64,000 nt of DNA from Streptomyces sp. Alt3 (GCF_030719215.1 NZ_CP120983.1:4464001-4528000), one strand, 5' to 3'; counted from the first letter of the stretch, positions 43,702 through 52,338 are shown. The notes: generated by a model from the sequence alone, not told the origin. A program made the numbers and translations.

Positions 43702-44689
43702 CGTGTACGTGCGTGTACGTGCGTACGTGCCGAGTCCTCCCGCGCGGTCGGATGGAGCGGGGGCCCGGGGGCCCGGGGGCACAAGGAAAGGCCCATGGGT
43801 GCCTGTACAGGGCCTGGGAGCCCTCCCGTGGGCGCGTACCGCCGCTCGGCAGCCGCAACGGCCAGGTGGACCGCCGGCGCCTGCGGTGTCCGGCCGCCGA
43901 CCGGGTCACGTCCTGCGGTGCCGACGGGGTCACGTCCTGCGGTGACCGGCGGAACTGCCGAGTTCCCGGCTGCGGCACCTGGCCTGCCGGCCGACGGGCG
44001 ACTCGTGCAGGGGCGTTTCCGGCATCGGCCGGTCGTGCCGACCGGCCGATGCCGGTCGTGCGGTTTTCCTGCCGGCCGTGGGCGGTTCACGCAGCTCGTG
44101 CCGGCTGCGGGCCGGTCGCGGCGTTCCTGCCGACCGCGGGCCGGGAAGTACAGGGCCGGAGCGGGGCGAGGCCGGGACTCGGGCGGGGCGTCCCGGTGCG
44201 AGCCGGGAGACGCCCTGTCGTGGGTGGCGCCGTGCGCTGCCGCACCGGTGCGTCGCGCAGGTGCGAGTCGGTGAGGCCGGCCCGCAGTGCCGAACGTCCC
44301 GAAACGGGCAGGCTTCGGACCCACCGGCGGTGACAAGGCGCACAGGCCCCGAGAGGCCTACTAGGGGTCTTAGGGGAAGTTGCCGTGGCCGGCCGAAGGA
44401 CCTTCGGCCCGCCTCCGGGGAGACTTTCGGTGTTTGGGGCGGTATGCCCCTGTTGCAAGGCTGTGTCCAGGAAGGATGCCTTCAGAGCTGCGGGTAAACC
44501 CGCTTCGCGAAATTTGTCCGCAAGATCGTCCATGGCCTCCGGGCCTGGCTGCGGCGGGGAATTCCCGCCCCCTCAGCTACGGCTTTTGTTCGTAGATGGG
44601 GTGTTTGAGTGTTGTGGGGGGTGCGGGTTACCAAGGTGGAGCAAGCCCGGTCGAGCACCGGGTCCAGTCACCCCGGAGGTTCTCCCCGC
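43702..44689. other. Noncoding interval rich in hairpins (about 990 bp)
   Basis: No reading frame in this stretch looks like a gene. Present are a GTACGTGC-type repeat (43702-43729), G-tracts (43760-43785), a 24-bp tandem repeat (43897-43944) and a 9-bp-stem hairpin GGCCGAAGG-A-CCTTCGGCC (44391-44409). GCGGGT-AA-ACCCGC (44490-44503) and a GGCGGG...CCCGCC hairpin (44553-44569) follow. The last 300 bp may be a long structured 5' leader of the M23 peptidase gene. Confidence 0.6.
43897..43944. repeat. 24-bp tandem repeat, two copies
   Basis: Copies at 43897-43920 and 43921-43944 differ at a single base and contain GGTCACGTCCTGCGGTG. They lie in the noncoding interval after clpC. Confidence 0.85.
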
Positions 44690-45412
44690 ATGTCGAAGCG
44701 CGTTACGTTCCAGCACTCCCGCCGCCCGTCCATGTCCCGCGTCAGTGGCGCCGTCGTGGCCGCAGGCCTGGGTGCGTCGATGGTGTTCGGCGCGGGCGCG
44801 GCGTTCGCGTCCGGCACGACGGGCACCGCGGACACCGCGGCCCTCGCCGGCGCGGCCACCGCCGACTCCGTCGCCCAGCAGGCGACCGCCCAGAGCAAGG
44901 CCGCCGCGAAGGCGAAGATGAGCAAGGCCGAGAAGGCCGAGGCCGAGAAGAAGGCGGCTGCCAAGAAGAAGGCGGCGGCGAAGAAGAAGGCCGCCTCCTG
45001 GGAGGCCCCGGTCAACAAGTACGTACTGAGTGCCACCTACGGCACCGGCGGTGACCGCTGGGCCAGCAAGCACTCGGGTCAGGACTTCGCGGTGCCGATC
45101 GGCACCAAGGTCGAGGCCGCGCACACCGGCCGCGTCGTCAAGGCCGGCCCGAACGGCGGCGGCGACGGTCCCGCGTACGGCAACGCCATCGTGATCAAGC
45201 ACGCCAACGGCAAGTACTCGCAGTACGCGCACCTGTCGAAGATCGGCGTGAAGATCGGCGACCGTGTGAAGACGGGCGAGAAGATCGGCCTGTCCGGCAA
45301 CACCGGTAACTCCAGCGGCCCGCACCTGCACTTCGAGATCCGGACGACCCCGAACTACGGCTCGGCGATCAACCCGGTCTCGTACCTGAACTCCGTGCAC
45401 GTCCACATCTGA
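44690..45412 (+). CDS. Secreted M23-family metallopeptidase (peptidoglycan endopeptidase)
   Basis: The 240-residue protein has a signal peptide of about 45 residues (basic MSKRVTFQHSRRPSMSR, hydrophobic core, AFA-SG cleavage region). A lysine-alanine-rich helix of about 50 residues follows, then an M23 LytM domain. Zinc ligands lie in HSGQDFAVPIGT (HxxxD) and HLHFEI (HxH), with the GNTGNSSGPHLHF loop intact, so it should be active. Lysine and alanine repeats suggest binding to the acidic cell wall. It starts at ATG 44690 with GGAGGT 9 bp upstream. It probably cleaves peptide cross-links during growth or sporulation. Confidence 0.93.
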   Translation: MSKRVTFQHSRRPSMSRVSGAVVAAGLGASMVFGAGAAFASGTTGTADTAALAGAATADSVAQQATAQSKAAAKAKMSKAEKAEAEKKAAAKKKAAAKKKAASWEAPVNKYVLSATYGTGGDRWASKHSGQDFAVPIGTKVEAAHTGRVVKAGPNGGGDGPAYGNAIVIKHANGKYSQYAHLSKIGVKIGDRVKTGEKIGLSGNTGNSSGPHLHFEIRTTPNYGSAINPVSYLNSVHVHI

Positions 45413-45429
45413 CGGACACCGTCCGGCCG

Positions 45430-46014
45430 CTAAGCGGCGGGCCCGTGGTCATGGGCCTTGGTCACCAGCTCGATGGCGACCTCGAGAGCAGCCTCGCGCT
45501 TCTCCTCGGGGTCGCCTTCGGCGTCCCTGAGGGCCATCATCCCGGCGTGCATGGTGAAGAGCGCGCTGAAGCACCGCACCTGGTCGGTGAGAGCGGCGTC
45601 GGGTTCCTTGATCAGGTCGACCAGCGAGATGACCCGGTGCTTGATGGTGTGGCCGATGCTCAGCTCGCGCACCGTCGCCTGGTTCTCCTGCATGAAGACG
45701 AAGAGCGGCGTGGCGGCCTTGAGTGCCTCGCTGTAGCGGATCAGGATCTGCTTCTTCGTCTCCAGGGTGCGGGGCTGCGCCTTGCCCCACTCCAGGAGCT
45801 CCTCGACCGGCCGGTTCAGGTCCTCGAAGATGCTGACGAGGATGTCTTCCTTCGTCTTGAAGTGGTAGTACAGCGCCGCCTTGGTGACCTGTAGCTGCTC
45901 GGCGATCTCGCGGAGCGAGGTCTTCTCGTACCCCTGCTCGGCGAAGAGCTCCAGGGCCACGTCCTGAATGCGCTGGCGGGTGTTGCCCCGGCGCGGCTGC
46001 GGCGTGCTGCCCAT
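45430..46014 (-). CDS. TetR-family transcriptional regulator
   Basis: The 194-residue protein has the TetR DNA-binding domain RQRIQDVALELFAEQGYEKTSLREIAEQLQVTKAALYYHFKTKEDIL, then a ligand-binding domain. It starts at ATG 46014 and is divergent from a drug-efflux MFS gene, the classic repressor-pump layout. The 136-bp gap carries a long inverted repeat likely to be its operator. The ligand is unknown. Confidence 0.94.
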   Translation of the reverse strand: MGSTPQPRRGNTRQRIQDVALELFAEQGYEKTSLREIAEQLQVTKAALYYHFKTKEDILVSIFEDLNRPVEELLEWGKAQPRTLETKKQILIRYSEALKAATPLFVFMQENQATVRELSIGHTIKHRVISLVDLIKEPDAALTDQVRCFSALFTMHAGMMALRDAEGDPEEKREAALEVAIELVTKAHDHGPAA

Positions 46015-46030
46015 GCGACTCTCCCAAGAA

Positions 46031-46101
46031 CTTACTTGACGACCGGCTAGTTACGGGTCTACCTTCCCTCAGTGTAGCCAACTAGCCGGGCGGCAAGTAA
46101 G
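46031..46101. promoter_or_regulatory. Long inverted repeat, candidate double TetR operator
   Basis: The 23-base arms 46031-46053 and 46079-46101 are inverted copies with three mismatches, separated by 25 bp. Each arm also has inner symmetry of the form ACTTG-N9-CTAGT. It fits two repressor dimers placed over divergent promoters of tetR and the MFS gene. Confidence 0.7.
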
Positions 46102-46150
46102 TGTCGGGCCGGTGGCAGACAGCGCGACCAGGGGATCAGGGGAGAAGGAC

Positions 46151-47740
46151 ATGGCGGAGCTCAAGAAGGCGGCGGACCGGCCGGCCGAACCACCGGCACG
46201 CAGCGTCAGGGTGGTGGTTCTCGCCCTGATGATCACGATGCTGCTGGCCATGCTGGACAACCTCATCGTGGGCACCGCGATGCCGACGATCGTCGGAGAC
46301 CTCGGCGGCCTGGAGCACCTGTCCTGGGTCGTGACGGCCTACACGCTGGCCACCGCTGCCTCCACCCCCATCTGGGGAAAGCTCGGCGACCTCTACGGAC
46401 GCAAGGGCATCTTCCTGACGTCCATCGTGGTCTTCCTGATCGGCTCGGTGCTCAGCGGGATGGCCCAGGACATGGGCCAGCTGATCGGCTTCCGCGCGGT
46501 CCAGGGCCTCGGCGCCGGTGGTCTGATGGTCGGTGTCATGGCCATCCTCGGTGACCTCGTGCCTCCCCGTGAGCGCGGCAGGTACCAGGGCATGATGGCC
46601 GGCGTGATGGCGTTCGCCATGATCGGCGGACCGCTGGTCGGCGGCGCGATCACCGACCACCTGGGCTGGCGCTGGAGCTTCTACATCAACCTCCCGCTCG
46701 GCGCTGTCGCGCTGGCCATGGTCACCGTGGTGCTGCACCTGCCCCGCAAGGAGCGGTCGAAGGCCAGGATCGACTACCTGGGTGCCGCGCTCCTCACCGT
46801 GGGCATCACCGCGATCGTGCTGGTCACCACCTGGGGCGGTTCGGAGTACGCCTGGGACTCGGCCGTGATCATGGAGCTCATCGCGCTCGGCGTGGCCTCC
46901 CTCGTCGGCTTCGTCTTCGTCGAGACCAAGGCCGCCGAACCGATCATGCCGCTGCACATCTTCCGCAACCGCAACTTCAGCCTGATGTCGGTGGTCGGCT
47001 TCATGGCCGGCTTCGTGATGTTCGGAGCGGTGCTCTTCCTCCCGCTGTACCAGCAGACGGTCCAGGGCGCGTCCGCCACCAACTCGGGGCTGCTGCTCCT
47101 GCCGATGCTGCTCGCCATGATGATCGTCTCGCTCGTCGCGGGCCGGGTCACCACGAGCACCGGAAAGTACAAGATCTTCCCGATCCTGGGCAGCGTCCTC
47201 ATGGTCGCGGGCCTGTTCCTCCTCGCCACCATGGACACCGGCACCACGCGCTTCACCTCGGGTGTCTACATGGCGGTGCTCGGCGCCGGCATGGGCTTCC
47301 TGATGCAGATCACGATGCTCGTCGCCCAGAACAGCGTCGAGCTCAAGGACATGGGCGTCGCGTCGTCCGCGACCACCCTCTTCCGCACGCTCGGCAGTTC
47401 CTTCGGTGTCGCGATCATGGGCGCGCTGTTCACCGGACGGGTGCAGGACGAGATGGCGGCGCGCGGGGGTGGCGGGGCGACCGAGCAGTCCGCGCAGCTC
47501 GACGCCTCCAGCCTGGCGAAGCTGCCCGACGCCGTGCGTGAGGCGTACGAGTACGCCGTGGCCTCGGGGACGCACATCGCGTTCCTGGTGGGCGGCTCGG
47601 TCGCGGTGGTGGCCCTGGTGGCGGCGCTGTTCGTCAAGGAGGTCCCGCTGCGCGGCATGGCCGGGCCCGACGCACCCGAGGACGGCGACGGAACCGCGCC
47701 GAAGGGCCGGGCCGCGGCGATGGAGTCGCAGGCGGTCTGA
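46151..47740 (+). CDS. MFS drug efflux transporter, DHA2 (14-TMS) family
   Basis: The 529-residue protein has about 14 membrane segments, as in the EmrB/QacA drug:H+ antiporters. Family motifs are the loop GKLGDLYGRKG between segments 2 and 3, LDNLIVGTAMPTIV (motif D1) in segment 1 and GGPLVGGAITDHLGWRWSFYINLPLG. The ATG at 46151 follows GGAGAAGG; an in-frame start at 46112 falls in the operator region. Export of a toxic compound is inferred from family and TetR context. Confidence 0.93.
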   Translation: MAELKKAADRPAEPPARSVRVVVLALMITMLLAMLDNLIVGTAMPTIVGDLGGLEHLSWVVTAYTLATAASTPIWGKLGDLYGRKGIFLTSIVVFLIGSVLSGMAQDMGQLIGFRAVQGLGAGGLMVGVMAILGDLVPPRERGRYQGMMAGVMAFAMIGGPLVGGAITDHLGWRWSFYINLPLGAVALAMVTVVLHLPRKERSKARIDYLGAALLTVGITAIVLVTTWGGSEYAWDSAVIMELIALGVASLVGFVFVETKAAEPIMPLHIFRNRNFSLMSVVGFMAGFVMFGAVLFLPLYQQTVQGASATNSGLLLLPMLLAMMIVSLVAGRVTTSTGKYKIFPILGSVLMVAGLFLLATMDTGTTRFTSGVYMAVLGAGMGFLMQITMLVAQNSVELKDMGVASSATTLFRTLGSSFGVAIMGALFTGRVQDEMAARGGGGATEQSAQLDASSLAKLPDAVREAYEYAVASGTHIAFLVGGSVAVVALVAALFVKEVPLRGMAGPDAPEDGDGTAPKGRAAAMESQAV

Positions 47741-47800
47741 GCGGACCAGGGGCGCGGTTGGGCCCTGACACGACGATCGGCCCCGGGGACGCGAGACGCC

Positions 47801-47940
47801 TCGGGGCCGCTCCCGGTTCTCGGCCGGCCCCGGGCTTCTCCCCGGGGTAGGTCCCCGCTTCGGGCCGCTCCCGGTTCTCGGCCGCACCCGGGCTCCTCCC
47901 CGGGTTAGGGTCCCCGCTTCGGGCCGCTCCCGGTTCTCAG
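47801..47940. repeat. 59-bp tandem repeat, about 2.4 copies, ending in cseC
   Basis: Copies at 47801-47859 and 47860-47918 are near-identical, and a third partial copy runs from 47919 to the cseC stop codon region. Each unit contains a CCCGGG-based hairpin and the segment CCGCTCCCGGTTCTC. It occupies the gap between the convergent MFS and cseC genes, where terminators are expected. Confidence 0.85.
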
Positions 47941-49259
47941 CCCGTGCCCGGCGGCAGGACGGGGAAGCTTCCGGTGTTCGTCGGCGCGTGCTCGGGCAGC
48001 CACAGCACGGCGACTGCCCCGCCGGTGCCCTCGGCGCCCCCTGTGGGCCCCGCGTTGCGGAAGGTCAGTCTGGCCCCCAGGACCCGCGCCTGCCCCGCGG
48101 CGATGGTCAGGCCGAGACCGTGGCCGCGCCCGGCCCTGTCGCTGCTCCCGGTACGGAACCGGCTCGGCCCCTCCTGGAGCAGCGCCTCGGGGAAACCGGG
48201 CCCGTGGTCGCGGACCCGGACCACCCGGCCCTCGACCGTGACCTCGACCGGGCCGGCGCCGTGCTTGGCGGCGTTGCCCAGCAGGTTGCCCAGGATGCGT
48301 TCCAGCCGCCGCGGATCGGTGGACACCCAGGACTCGTGCAGCACGCGCACCGTGATCTCCGGGTCCAGCAGCCGGATCCGCCGGCTGACGAATTCGCCGA
48401 GCGGCAGCTCCTGCAGCTCCGCCCGCTCCGAGGCGCTGTCCAGCCTGGCCACCTCCAGGACGTCCTCGACCAGGGTCCGCATGGCCTGGGCCCGGTCCCG
48501 TACGAGCTCCGTCGGCCGGCCGGGGGGCAGCAGCTCGGCCGCGGTGAGCAGCCCGGTCACCGGGGTGCGCAGCTCATGGGCGATGTCGGCGGTCACCCGG
48601 CGCTCCGCCTCGATGCGCTCGTTCAACGCGTCCGTGAGCGCGTCCACGGCGCGGGCCAGCTCGTCGGTCTCGTCCCGCACGACCCCGCCGACGGCCTCCC
48701 GCACACGTACCTCCGTGTTGCCCTGGGCGACCTTGCCCGCCGCCGCGGCCGCCTTGCGCAGCCTCCGGGACAGCTGGCCGCCGATCAGGACGCCCAGTGC
48801 GCAGCCGCCGAAGACGACCGAGACCGAGCCGATGATCAGGGCCCGGTCGAGGTCCCCCATGATCATGGAGCTGCGGTCGGCGAACCGGGTGTGCAGCGAC
48901 AGGACGTCGCCGTTGGCGAGCGGCACGGCTGCCCAGACGTCGGGAACCCCGTCCCCGTACTCGTCGACATGGGTGGCGCGCCGGTTCTCCCGGATCTGTT
49001 CGCGCAGGCTGCCCGGCAGCGACGGGTCGTTGATCTTGGCGCCGAACTTCGGCGACGGCTTCTGCGTGTTCCCCGCCTCGTAGAGCCGCTGCGCGAACAG
49101 CAGCCGCTCCAGCTGCACCTCGCGGGCGTTCTCCAGCATCGAGACGCGGGCGGCGTTGTGGACGACGAGGCTCAGGGCCAGTGCGATCAGGGCGCCGACG
49201 GCGGCGATCGCGATGCTGATCTTCCAGCGGACCCCGGTCCGCAAGGCCAGCCGCCTCAT
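47937..49259 (-). CDS. cseC: Sensor histidine kinase CseC (cell-envelope stress)
   Basis: The 440-residue kinase has two membrane segments (about residues 15-35 and 140-160) bounding an external sensor region, then HAMP-like sequence, the phospho-acceptor helix RVTADIAHELRTPVTGLL and ATPase motifs ILGNLLGNAAKHG, VRDHGPGFP and GRGHGLGLTIA. In S. coelicolor CseC detects envelope damage and activates CseB, which turns on sigE. It overlaps cseB by ATGA, and order and strand match the known operon. The C-terminus ends in a 59-bp-repeat region. Confidence 0.94.
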   Translation of the reverse strand: MRRLALRTGVRWKISIAIAAVGALIALALSLVVHNAARVSMLENAREVQLERLLFAQRLYEAGNTQKPSPKFGAKINDPSLPGSLREQIRENRRATHVDEYGDGVPDVWAAVPLANGDVLSLHTRFADRSSMIMGDLDRALIIGSVSVVFGGCALGVLIGGQLSRRLRKAAAAAGKVAQGNTEVRVREAVGGVVRDETDELARAVDALTDALNERIEAERRVTADIAHELRTPVTGLLTAAELLPPGRPTELVRDRAQAMRTLVEDVLEVARLDSASERAELQELPLGEFVSRRIRLLDPEITVRVLHESWVSTDPRRLERILGNLLGNAAKHGAGPVEVTVEGRVVRVRDHGPGFPEALLQEGPSRFRTGSSDRAGRGHGLGLTIAAGQARVLGARLTFRNAGPTGGAEGTGGAVAVLWLPEHAPTNTGSFPVLPPGTG

Positions 49260-49969
49260 GCGCGCAGCTTGTAGCCGAAGCCGCGGACCGTCTCGATCCG
49301 GTCCTGCCCGATCTTGGTCCGCAGCCGCTGCACATGTACGTCCACGACGCGCGTGTCCCCGCCCCAGCCGTAGTCCCAGACCCGTTCCAGGAGCTTGTCC
49401 CGGGAGAGCACGGTGCCGGGTGCCGCGGAGAACTCCAGCAGCAGCCGCATCTCCGTGGGGGTGAGACCCACGTGCGCACCCTCGCGGCGGACCTCCATGC
49501 CCTCGGTGTCGATCTCCACGTCGCCGAAGACCAGCACCCCGCTCGCCTCGTCCTGTGCCCCGCCCGTCGCCGCGGGTGTGCCGGGCCCCGTGCCCGTCGC
49601 GTGGCCGAAGCGCCTGAGCACGGCGCGGATGCGGGCGACGAGCACCGCCCCGTCGAACGGCTTGGTGACGTAGTCGTCGGCCCCGGCCTCCAGCCCGAGC
49701 ACCACGTCGATCGCGTCGGCCCGGGCGGAGAGCATGATCACGGGCACCGTCGACTCGTCGCGGATGCGCCGGCACAGGCTGACCCCGTCCAGGCCCGGAA
49801 CCATCACGTCCAGCAGCGCGATGTCGGGGAGGTCGGCCCGGAAGGCCTCCAGGCCCTGGAGGCCGTCGGGTACCGCGGTGACGGCGAAGCCGACCCGCTC
49901 CAGTGCGAGCTGGGTGGCCTCGCGGATGACGTCGTCGTCCTCGACGAAGAGGACATGGGTCTCGGCCAT
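49256..49969 (-). CDS. cseB: Response regulator CseB (OmpR/PhoB family)
   Basis: The 237-residue protein has a receiver domain (VEDDD, phospho-acceptor in IALLDVMVPGLDG, lysine in DYVTKPFDGAVLVARI) and a C-terminal OmpR winged helix ending VVDVHVQRLRTKIGQDRIETVRGFGYKL. Phosphorylated CseB activates transcription of sigE in the known system. It overlaps cseC by 4 bp and lies 11 bp after cseA. Length and sequence fit the family. Confidence 0.94.
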   Translation of the reverse strand: MAETHVLFVEDDDVIREATQLALERVGFAVTAVPDGLQGLEAFRADLPDIALLDVMVPGLDGVSLCRRIRDESTVPVIMLSARADAIDVVLGLEAGADDYVTKPFDGAVLVARIRAVLRRFGHATGTGPGTPAATGGAQDEASGVLVFGDVEIDTEGMEVRREGAHVGLTPTEMRLLLEFSAAPGTVLSRDKLLERVWDYGWGGDTRVVDVHVQRLRTKIGQDRIETVRGFGYKLRA

Positions 49970-49980
49970 GCGGGCGGCTC

Positions 49981-50682
49981 TCAGTTCTGCGCCGTCTGCG
50001 GTGCGGGAAGGTCACCCTCCCCGCTGCCGACGGCTCGGTTGAAGTCGTTGTGCACCCGGTCGGTCTCGGCGAAGCGGCCGGCGGTCCAGCGGTAGGTGAC
50101 GACGTCCTCGCCCGAGGGGTAGGTGACGGAGTCCTTCGACCCGTACACCTGGGTCGTCACCACCAGATCCCCCCGGTCGATGGTGCCGTAGACCGCGGGC
50201 ACCTCGGTGGCGAAGACGTTGCCGTACGAGCCGTCGGCGCGCCGCTGGTAGACGTACGTGCCGACCCCCACCGAATCGCCGCAGGTCATCACGTTGACCA
50301 CGACGTCGGCGGCCGAGCCGCCGGTGAGCGTGCCGTACGAGGTGTCGATCGGGTACTCGTCACCGGTGCAGGGCTTCAGGTCGTCCTTGAACTGCCGGCT
50401 GACCTTCGGGTCGCCCATGACGAGCTTCACGGCGTTCACCCGGGGGGCGGGCGTCGCCGTCCCCGCGGGAACCGTGCTCGACGGCGTCGCCCGGGCGACC
50501 TGCTGGGTGCTCGCGGGGCCCTCGTCGCGCGTACCCGTGCCCCCGGCGGAACAGCCGGAGCACAACAGCCCGAAGGCGGCGAGCCCGGCCACCGCCGAAC
50601 TCCCCGCCGTCAGACCGGCTCCGAGCCTTCCCAGGCCCGGACCCCTCGTCCTGCCCCCCGTGCTGCCCGTCAGGCCGCGCAC
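49981..50682 (-). CDS. cseA: Lipoprotein CseA, negative modulator of the SigE response
   Basis: The 233-residue protein has an N-terminal signal with a lipobox ending SGC at residues 42-44 (LLCSGC). The mature part includes MGDPKVSRQFKDDLKPCTGDEYPIDTSYG and a second CGDSVG region with a potential disulfide. In S. coelicolor CseA lowers sigE expression. It starts at GTG 50682, overlapping the end of sigE by 13 bp, and precedes cseB. Confidence 0.9.
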   Translation of the reverse strand: MRGLTGSTGGRTRGPGLGRLGAGLTAGSSAVAGLAAFGLLCSGCSAGGTGTRDEGPASTQQVARATPSSTVPAGTATPAPRVNAVKLVMGDPKVSRQFKDDLKPCTGDEYPIDTSYGTLTGGSAADVVVNVMTCGDSVGVGTYVYQRRADGSYGNVFATEVPAVYGTIDRGDLVVTTQVYGSKDSVTYPSGEDVVTYRWTAGRFAETDRVHNDFNRAVGSGEGDLPAPQTAQN

Positions 50683-51254
50683 CGCTCCCGCCCCCGCTCG
50701 TCATGACGCCTGGTCCGCTGCGCGGGGATCCGCGCCAACGTCTCCTCGGCCTCACGGCTCCGGGCGGCACGGTCCTCCAGCTCCTGGCGCAGGCGTGCCA
50801 GGGCACGGTGCAGCGTGCTCTTCACCGTGCCGGCGGACATCCCGAGCGCCGCGGCCGTCTCCTCCGTGCTCATCTGCTCCCAGTGTCGCAGCACGACGAC
50901 GCTGCGCTGCTTCGGAGCCAGCACCCCGAGGACGTCCATGAGCAGGGCGCGGTCCGCTCGCTGCTCGGCACCGTCGTCGACGCTCGCGTCGGGCAGCTGC
51001 TCGGTGGGGACCTCGTCGAGCTTGCGGGCCCGCCACCACTCCGTACGCGTGTTGATCATGACGCGGCGCAGATACGCGTCGGCGAGGGACTTGTCGGCGA
51101 TGCCGTCCCAGCGGCCGAGGGTGCGGACCAGCGCGGTCTGCAGCAGGTCCTGCGCGTCCACCGGATCGGGGACCAGCCGGCGGGCGCTGCGCAGCAGCGC
51201 GTCCTGCCGGGTCCGTACGTACTCCTCGAAGCCGAGCACCTCGCTCTGCGCCAT
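50670..51254 (-). CDS. sigE: ECF sigma factor SigE
   Basis: The 194-residue sigma factor directs transcription of cell-envelope maintenance genes. Region 2 is LLRSARRLVPDPVDAQDLLQTALVRTLGRW with the -10 recognition helix AYLRRVMINTRTEWWR, and region 4 is LAPKQRSVVVLRHWEQMSTEETAAALGMSAGTVKSTLHRALARL. Sequence and operon (sigE-cseA-cseB-cseC) match the S. coelicolor SigE system, which has no anti-sigma factor and is regulated at the level of sigE transcription. It starts at ATG 51254. The 181 bp upstream must hold the CseB-dependent promoter. Confidence 0.96.
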   Translation of the reverse strand: MAQSEVLGFEEYVRTRQDALLRSARRLVPDPVDAQDLLQTALVRTLGRWDGIADKSLADAYLRRVMINTRTEWWRARKLDEVPTEQLPDASVDDGAEQRADRALLMDVLGVLAPKQRSVVVLRHWEQMSTEETAAALGMSAGTVKSTLHRALARLRQELEDRAARSREAEETLARIPAQRTRRHDERGRERCAA

Positions 51255-51377
51255 GACAACCGCCTCCGTCCCCGTGAATCCCCGTGTACAGCCGTCGGCC
51301 GGAAGGTTCCGGTGCCGACGTCCGGTGACGTTACGGAGGCGTTGTCACGAGGCTGTGCGGAGCAGCCGTACACGGGC

Positions 51378-51422
51378 GCACGGCTGTCCATCGGTTGTGT
51401 AACAGCCGATGGACAGCCGTGC
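51378..51422. terminator. 21-bp stem-loop between mutY and sigE
   Basis: The arms 51378-51398 and 51402-51422 pair over 21 bp with one mismatch and a 3-base loop (GTA). It lies 14 bp past the mutY stop codon, so it should end mutY transcription and insulate the sigE promoter. Confidence 0.8.
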
Positions 51423-51435
51423 TCCTGGGCGTGGG

Positions 51436-52338
51436 TCAGGTGAGGGGAAGCCGGTACCGGCCGTTCGCGAGGGGCTCGACCAGGCCGTCGGCCACGAGCC
51501 CGTCCAGGGCGCGGGCCCGCTGCACGGGCTCCTCCCACACCGCGTCCAGCGCGGACTGCGGCACCGGTGTGACGGCGTCGCGCAGCACCGCGAGCAGCCG
51601 CCCGCGGACCTGCCGGTCCGTGCCGGCGTAGGTCTGGCCGCGTCGGGGCGGGCCCTGGTGTGCGGGCTTGCCGGCCAGCCGCCAGGCGCACCGGTCGGCG
51701 ATCGGGCAGCGGGTGCAGTCCTCGTTCTTCGCGGTGCACACGAGGGCGCCGAGCTCCATCGTGGCCGCTGCCCAGCCGGCCGCGCGTTCGTCCTCCTCGG
51801 GGAGCAGGGCGCGGGCGAGCTTGCGTTCGGCCGCGGTTGTCGCGTTCGGCGGGTACTGGATGCCGGTGGCGGCCCTGGCGAACACCCGGCGCACGTTCGT
51901 GTCGAGTACCGCATGGCGCTGCCCGTAGGCGAACGAGGCCACGGCCGCCGCCGTGTACTCCCCGATGCCGGGCAGTGCGAGCAACTGGCCGTGCTCGCTC
52001 GGCACATCCCCTCCGTGCCGTTCCGTTATTGCCTGTGCCGCCCCGTGGAGCCGGAGCGCGCGCCGGGGGTAGCCGAGCCGGCCCCAGGCGCGGACGGCTT
52101 CTCCGGGTGCGTCGGCGGCGAGGTCCGCGGGGCGCGGCCAGCGGGCCATCCACTGTTCGTAGACCGGGAGGACCCGGTTCACCGGGGTCTGCTGCAGCAT
52201 GAACTCGCTCACCATCACACCCCAGGCACCCGCTTCGGGGCGGCGCCAGGGCAGATCGCGGGCGTGCTGCTCGAACCATCCGATGACGGGGGCATGGAGG
52301 GAGGCAGGGGGCGTCTGTGTCGCAGTCGTGGCAGTCAT
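51436..52338 (-). CDS. mutY: A/G-specific adenine glycosylase
   Basis: The 300-residue DNA-repair enzyme removes adenine mispaired with 8-oxoguanine. The helix-hairpin-helix reads LLALPGIGEYTAAAVASFAYG, with the catalytic aspartate in HAVLDTNVRRV. The early SEFMLQQTPVNRVLPVYEQW and the iron-sulfur pattern CxxxxxxCxxCxxxxxC (CTAKNEDCTRCPIADRC) are intact. It is shorter than E. coli MutY because the C-terminal 8-oxoG domain is reduced. The ATG at 52338 is preferred over a longer frame to 52431. It is divergent from the secreted protein gene. Confidence 0.94.
   Translation of the reverse strand: MTATTATQTPPASLHAPVIGWFEQHARDLPWRRPEAGAWGVMVSEFMLQQTPVNRVLPVYEQWMARWPRPADLAADAPGEAVRAWGRLGYPRRALRLHGAAQAITERHGGDVPSEHGQLLALPGIGEYTAAAVASFAYGQRHAVLDTNVRRVFARAATGIQYPPNATTAAERKLARALLPEEDERAAGWAAATMELGALVCTAKNEDCTRCPIADRCAWRLAGKPAHQGPPRRGQTYAGTDRQVRGRLLAVLRDAVTPVPQSALDAVWEEPVQRARALDGLVADGLVEPLANGRYRLPLT

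Noticed and set aside
43713..44333. 206-codon open frame in the interval after clpC
   Set aside because: The translation is arginine- and cysteine-rich with no domain and codon use expected from random G+C-rich DNA; it coincides with repeats and hairpins.
44300..44689. c-di-AMP (ydaO) riboswitch before the M23 peptidase gene
   Set aside because: The location is attractive because such switches control cell-wall hydrolases, but I could not find the conserved ydaO sequence blocks by eye.
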